Positions 21,200 to 22,946 of a stretch of DNA of 22,946 bases are shown one piece after another. The DNA is from Clostridia bacterium. GTDB lineage: Bacteria > Bacillota > Clostridia > Christensenellales > Borkfalkiaceae. Positions within the stretch are counted from its first letter, which is position 1. Every line of letters begins with the position of its first letter. The stretch is taken from assembly GCA_900767195.1 (NCBI GenBank), contig CAAFYG010000125.1, positions 1-22,946 of the forward strand, given 5' to 3'. The translations under genes were made by a program, and so were the position numbers. Under the pieces are notes generated by a model. It did no database searches. It was not told the origin of the DNA and saw nothing but the letters and a program-made list of their open reading frames with translations.

Positions 21200-22063
21200 G
21201 TGAATTACACAAGGCGGGTGAAAACTTTCGGGTTTATCGATCTGAATAAGCCTTCCGGCTGCTCTTCGGCTGTGTTTGTGGCGAAAATCAAGCGGCTTAC
21301 GGGTCAGCCGTGCGGGCATCTCGGCACGCTCGATCCGTTGGCGAGCGGCGTATTGCCCATAGGCATAGGCAACGCAAACCGGCTTTTTAATTATTTTCTT
21401 AATAAAGACAAAGAGTATATCGCGCGCTTTAAATTCGGCGAAACTTCGGATACGCTCGATAGCACGGGCAAAATCGAAACGGGCGGCGAAGTGCCGTCGG
21501 AAACGGAAATTATGTCGGTATTGCCCGATTTTCTCGGCGAAATCGAGCAAGTGCCGCCGAAATACAGCGCGAAAAGCGTGGGCGGCAGGCGCGGCTACGC
21601 GTTGGCGCGGGCGGGCGTGGAATTTTCTCTTGCGCCGAAACGCGTGCGCGTGGACTGTTTTGAGCTTCTGGGGCGCGGCGAAAGCGAAAACGAATTTGAG
21701 TTTAAAATCCGCTGCGGCGCGGGTACGTATATCCGTTCTCTGGCGCGGGATCTTGCCGCCGCTTTGGATACGCAAGGACTGATGAGCGCGCTTGTGCGCA
21801 CGAAAAGCGGGTGTTTCACGCTGGAAAACGCCGTTGCGCCCGAAACGCTCACGGAAGAAAATATCGAAAATTATATTCTGCCCACCGAGAGCGTACTGAG
21901 TTTGCCGAAACTTTGCGCTCAGGAAAATAACCGCGTGTTTACGGGCGTGAAAACGGCGGCGGACGCGGCGGACGGCGAGTACAAACTCTATCGCGGCGAA
22001 GTCTTTTACGGGCTGGCGGCGGTGAAAAACGGCGCGTTCGAATCGGTGACGAAATTATGCTGA
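21200..22063 (+). CDS. truB: tRNA pseudouridine-55 synthase TruB
   Basis: 287 residues from a GTG start, which fits the family length and begins MNYTRRVKTFGFIDLNKPSG. The catalytic aspartate lies in GHLGTLDPLASGVLPI. Other conserved stretches are KEYIARFKFGETSDTLDSTG, QVPPKYSAKSVGGRRGYALAR (the KYSA motif) and CGAGTYIRSLARDLAAAL. It converts U55 of the T loop to pseudouridine in most tRNAs. The 110-bp gap after pheT holds an imperfect inverted repeat (GCCCGAGCC 21124-21132 with GGTTCGGGC 21160-21168) and no clear promoter. The ribF start overlaps the truB stop by seven bases, matching the common truB-ribF pair. Confidence 0.95.
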   Translation: MNYTRRVKTFGFIDLNKPSGCSSAVFVAKIKRLTGQPCGHLGTLDPLASGVLPIGIGNANRLFNYFLNKDKEYIARFKFGETSDTLDSTGKIETGGEVPSETEIMSVLPDFLGEIEQVPPKYSAKSVGGRRGYALARAGVEFSLAPKRVRVDCFELLGRGESENEFEFKIRCGAGTYIRSLARDLAAALDTQGLMSALVRTKSGCFTLENAVAPETLTEENIENYILPTESVLSLPKLCAQENNRVFTGVKTAADAADGEYKLYRGEVFYGLAAVKNGAFESVTKLC

Positions 22064-22946
22064 GCGGCATATTCGAAAATCGGGTTGTGCTTTGCGGCGG
22101 CGCGGAATTGTGCGGCGCGGAATTGTGCGGCGCGGTCGGTACGGGGGGCGGCGAAAAACGCGCGGCCGGGCAAAAACCGGCGGGGCGCGCGCTGCTGCTC
22201 GGCGGGTTCGACGGCTTGCACAAGGGGCATGAAACGCTGCTTGCGGCGGCGAAAGCTACGGGAAAAGAAGTGGCGGCGATTGCGATTTCGGGCGGCAAGG
22301 GGTTGCCGATTTACACGGAAAGTGAGCGGGATTATATCTTTGCGAAAAGCGGGATTTCCGAGGTATACCCCCTTGATTTTGCGAAAATCAAGGATATGAG
22401 CGCGGCGGAATTCGCGCTGGCGGTGAAAGAAAAAATCGCGCCCGCGGTGTGTTTTTGCGGCGAAGATTTCCGATTCGGCGCGGGCGGAAAGGCGAGCGGC
22501 GAAGATTTTGAGAAACTTTCGGGGATTCCTGTGCGCGCGCTGCCCGTATTAAAGGACGAAAACGGCGAAAAAATCGGCGCGGAACGCATTAAAAAGCTGC
22601 TTGAAAACGGCGACGTGCAGTCGGCAAACGCGCTTTTGTGCGGCGGGTTTATTTTAATCGGCGAAGTGAAAAAGGATCGGGGCGTGGGCGCGAAAATCGG
22701 GTTTCCCACGGCGAATATCGATTATCCGGCGGGCAAAACGCGGCTGAAGGAGGGCGTGTACGAAACGCGCGCGGAAATCGGCGGTAAAACGTACAGGGGC
22801 ATCACGAATTTCGGGGCGCGCCCCACGTTTTTAGTGGATACGGTGGTGACGGAAACGCATTTTCTCGGGTTTTCGGGCGATCTGTACGGCGAAACGCTTA
22901 CGATAAATTTTGTGCGGTTTTTGCGCGAAATCAGGGCCTTCTCCGG
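22057..22946 (+). CDS. ribF: Bifunctional riboflavin kinase/FAD synthetase, cut by the window end
   Basis: 296 complete codons are visible and no stop has been reached. ATG 22057 lies inside the end of truB. The nucleotidyltransferase motif GGFDGLHKGHETLL (about residues 49-62) and the flavokinase motifs GAKIGFPTANID, LKEGVY, ITNFGARPTF and DLYGETLTINFVRFLREIR identify RibF, which makes FMN and FAD. Two oddities appear. About 48 residues precede GGFDG, some 30 more than usual, with a tandem CGAEL duplication and Gly-rich stretch. The family motifs TFxPHP and STRIR are replaced by ISGGKG and GAERIK. The FAD-synthetase half may be weakened, while the riboflavin kinase half looks intact. FAD supply would serve the two flavoproteins of the operon at 6545-9294 among others. 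Confidence 0.9.
   Translation, partial: MLSGIFENRVVLCGGAELCGAELCGAVGTGGGEKRAAGQKPAGRALLLGGFDGLHKGHETLLAAAKATGKEVAAIAISGGKGLPIYTESERDYIFAKSGISEVYPLDFAKIKDMSAAEFALAVKEKIAPAVCFCGEDFRFGAGGKASGEDFEKLSGIPVRALPVLKDENGEKIGAERIKKLLENGDVQSANALLCGGFILIGEVKKDRGVGAKIGFPTANIDYPAGKTRLKEGVYETRAEIGGKTYRGITNFGARPTFLVDTVVTETHFLGFSGDLYGETLTINFVRFLREIRAFS
22099..22128 (+). repeat. 15-bp tandem duplication inside ribF
   Basis: The unit GGCGCGGAATTGTGC occurs at 22099-22113 and 22114-22128, followed by the first 7 bases of a third copy. It encodes the repeated GAELC in the N-terminal extension and keeps the frame. Confidence 0.85.

Overview
The window looks like a chromosomal segment of a low-to-medium-GC Firmicute, most likely an uncultured, gut-type member of the Clostridia. 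Evidence: a complete spoIIAA-spoIIAB-sigF sporulation operon, a T-box leader in front of pheST, strong AGGAGG-type ribosome binding sites, consensus TTGACA/TATAAT promoters and tRNA genes with encoded CCA. The species cannot be named from the sequence alone.

Layout. (1) 1-1229: the 3' end of a gene that probably enters from the left, a 191-bp gap with two GC-rich dispersed-repeat-like elements, and a GH43-type glycoside hydrolase. (2) 1256-10467: a minus-strand DeoR-family regulator faces away from an eight-gene plus-strand operon. The operon order is a GpsA-like dehydrogenase, an AraM-type sn-glycerol-1-phosphate dehydrogenase, a second AraM copy broken by an in-frame TAG, a phosphomannomutase-like HAD phosphatase, GlpA-like and GlpB-like flavoproteins, a DUF1667 protein and an AraL/NagD-like HAD-IIA phosphatase. 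The two divergent promoters overlap at their -10 boxes and lie between matching AAATAAG-CAA boxes. (3) 10469-10803: an 18-bp perfect hairpin and two minus-strand tRNAs (Asp-GTC and a CAT tRNA that looks like Ile2) behind a consensus promoter. (4) 10919-12958: a minus-strand operon of a flotillin and a small three-helix membrane protein. (5) 13136-14693: the sigma-F operon. (6) 14710-16434: a membrane-anchored lumenal/extracytoplasmic protein of unknown function, two small unknown genes and a terminator. (7) 16447-17167: MscL with an unusual C-terminal extension. (8) 17188-22946: a Phe T-box leader, pheS, pheT, truB and the start of ribF (cut by the window end).

The most distinctive part is the eight-gene operon. 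It encodes enzymes for both stereoisomers of glycerol phosphate (G3P through GpsA-like/GlpA/GlpB, G1P through AraM) and two phosphatases. I see no glycerol kinase, transporter or polyol kinase next to it. A dihydroxyacetone-phosphate-centred interconversion module is a reasonable reading, but the true substrates could be other polyol phosphates. The broken second AraM copy keeps a conserved reading frame after the stop, so the lesion is either recent, a sequencing error, or read through.
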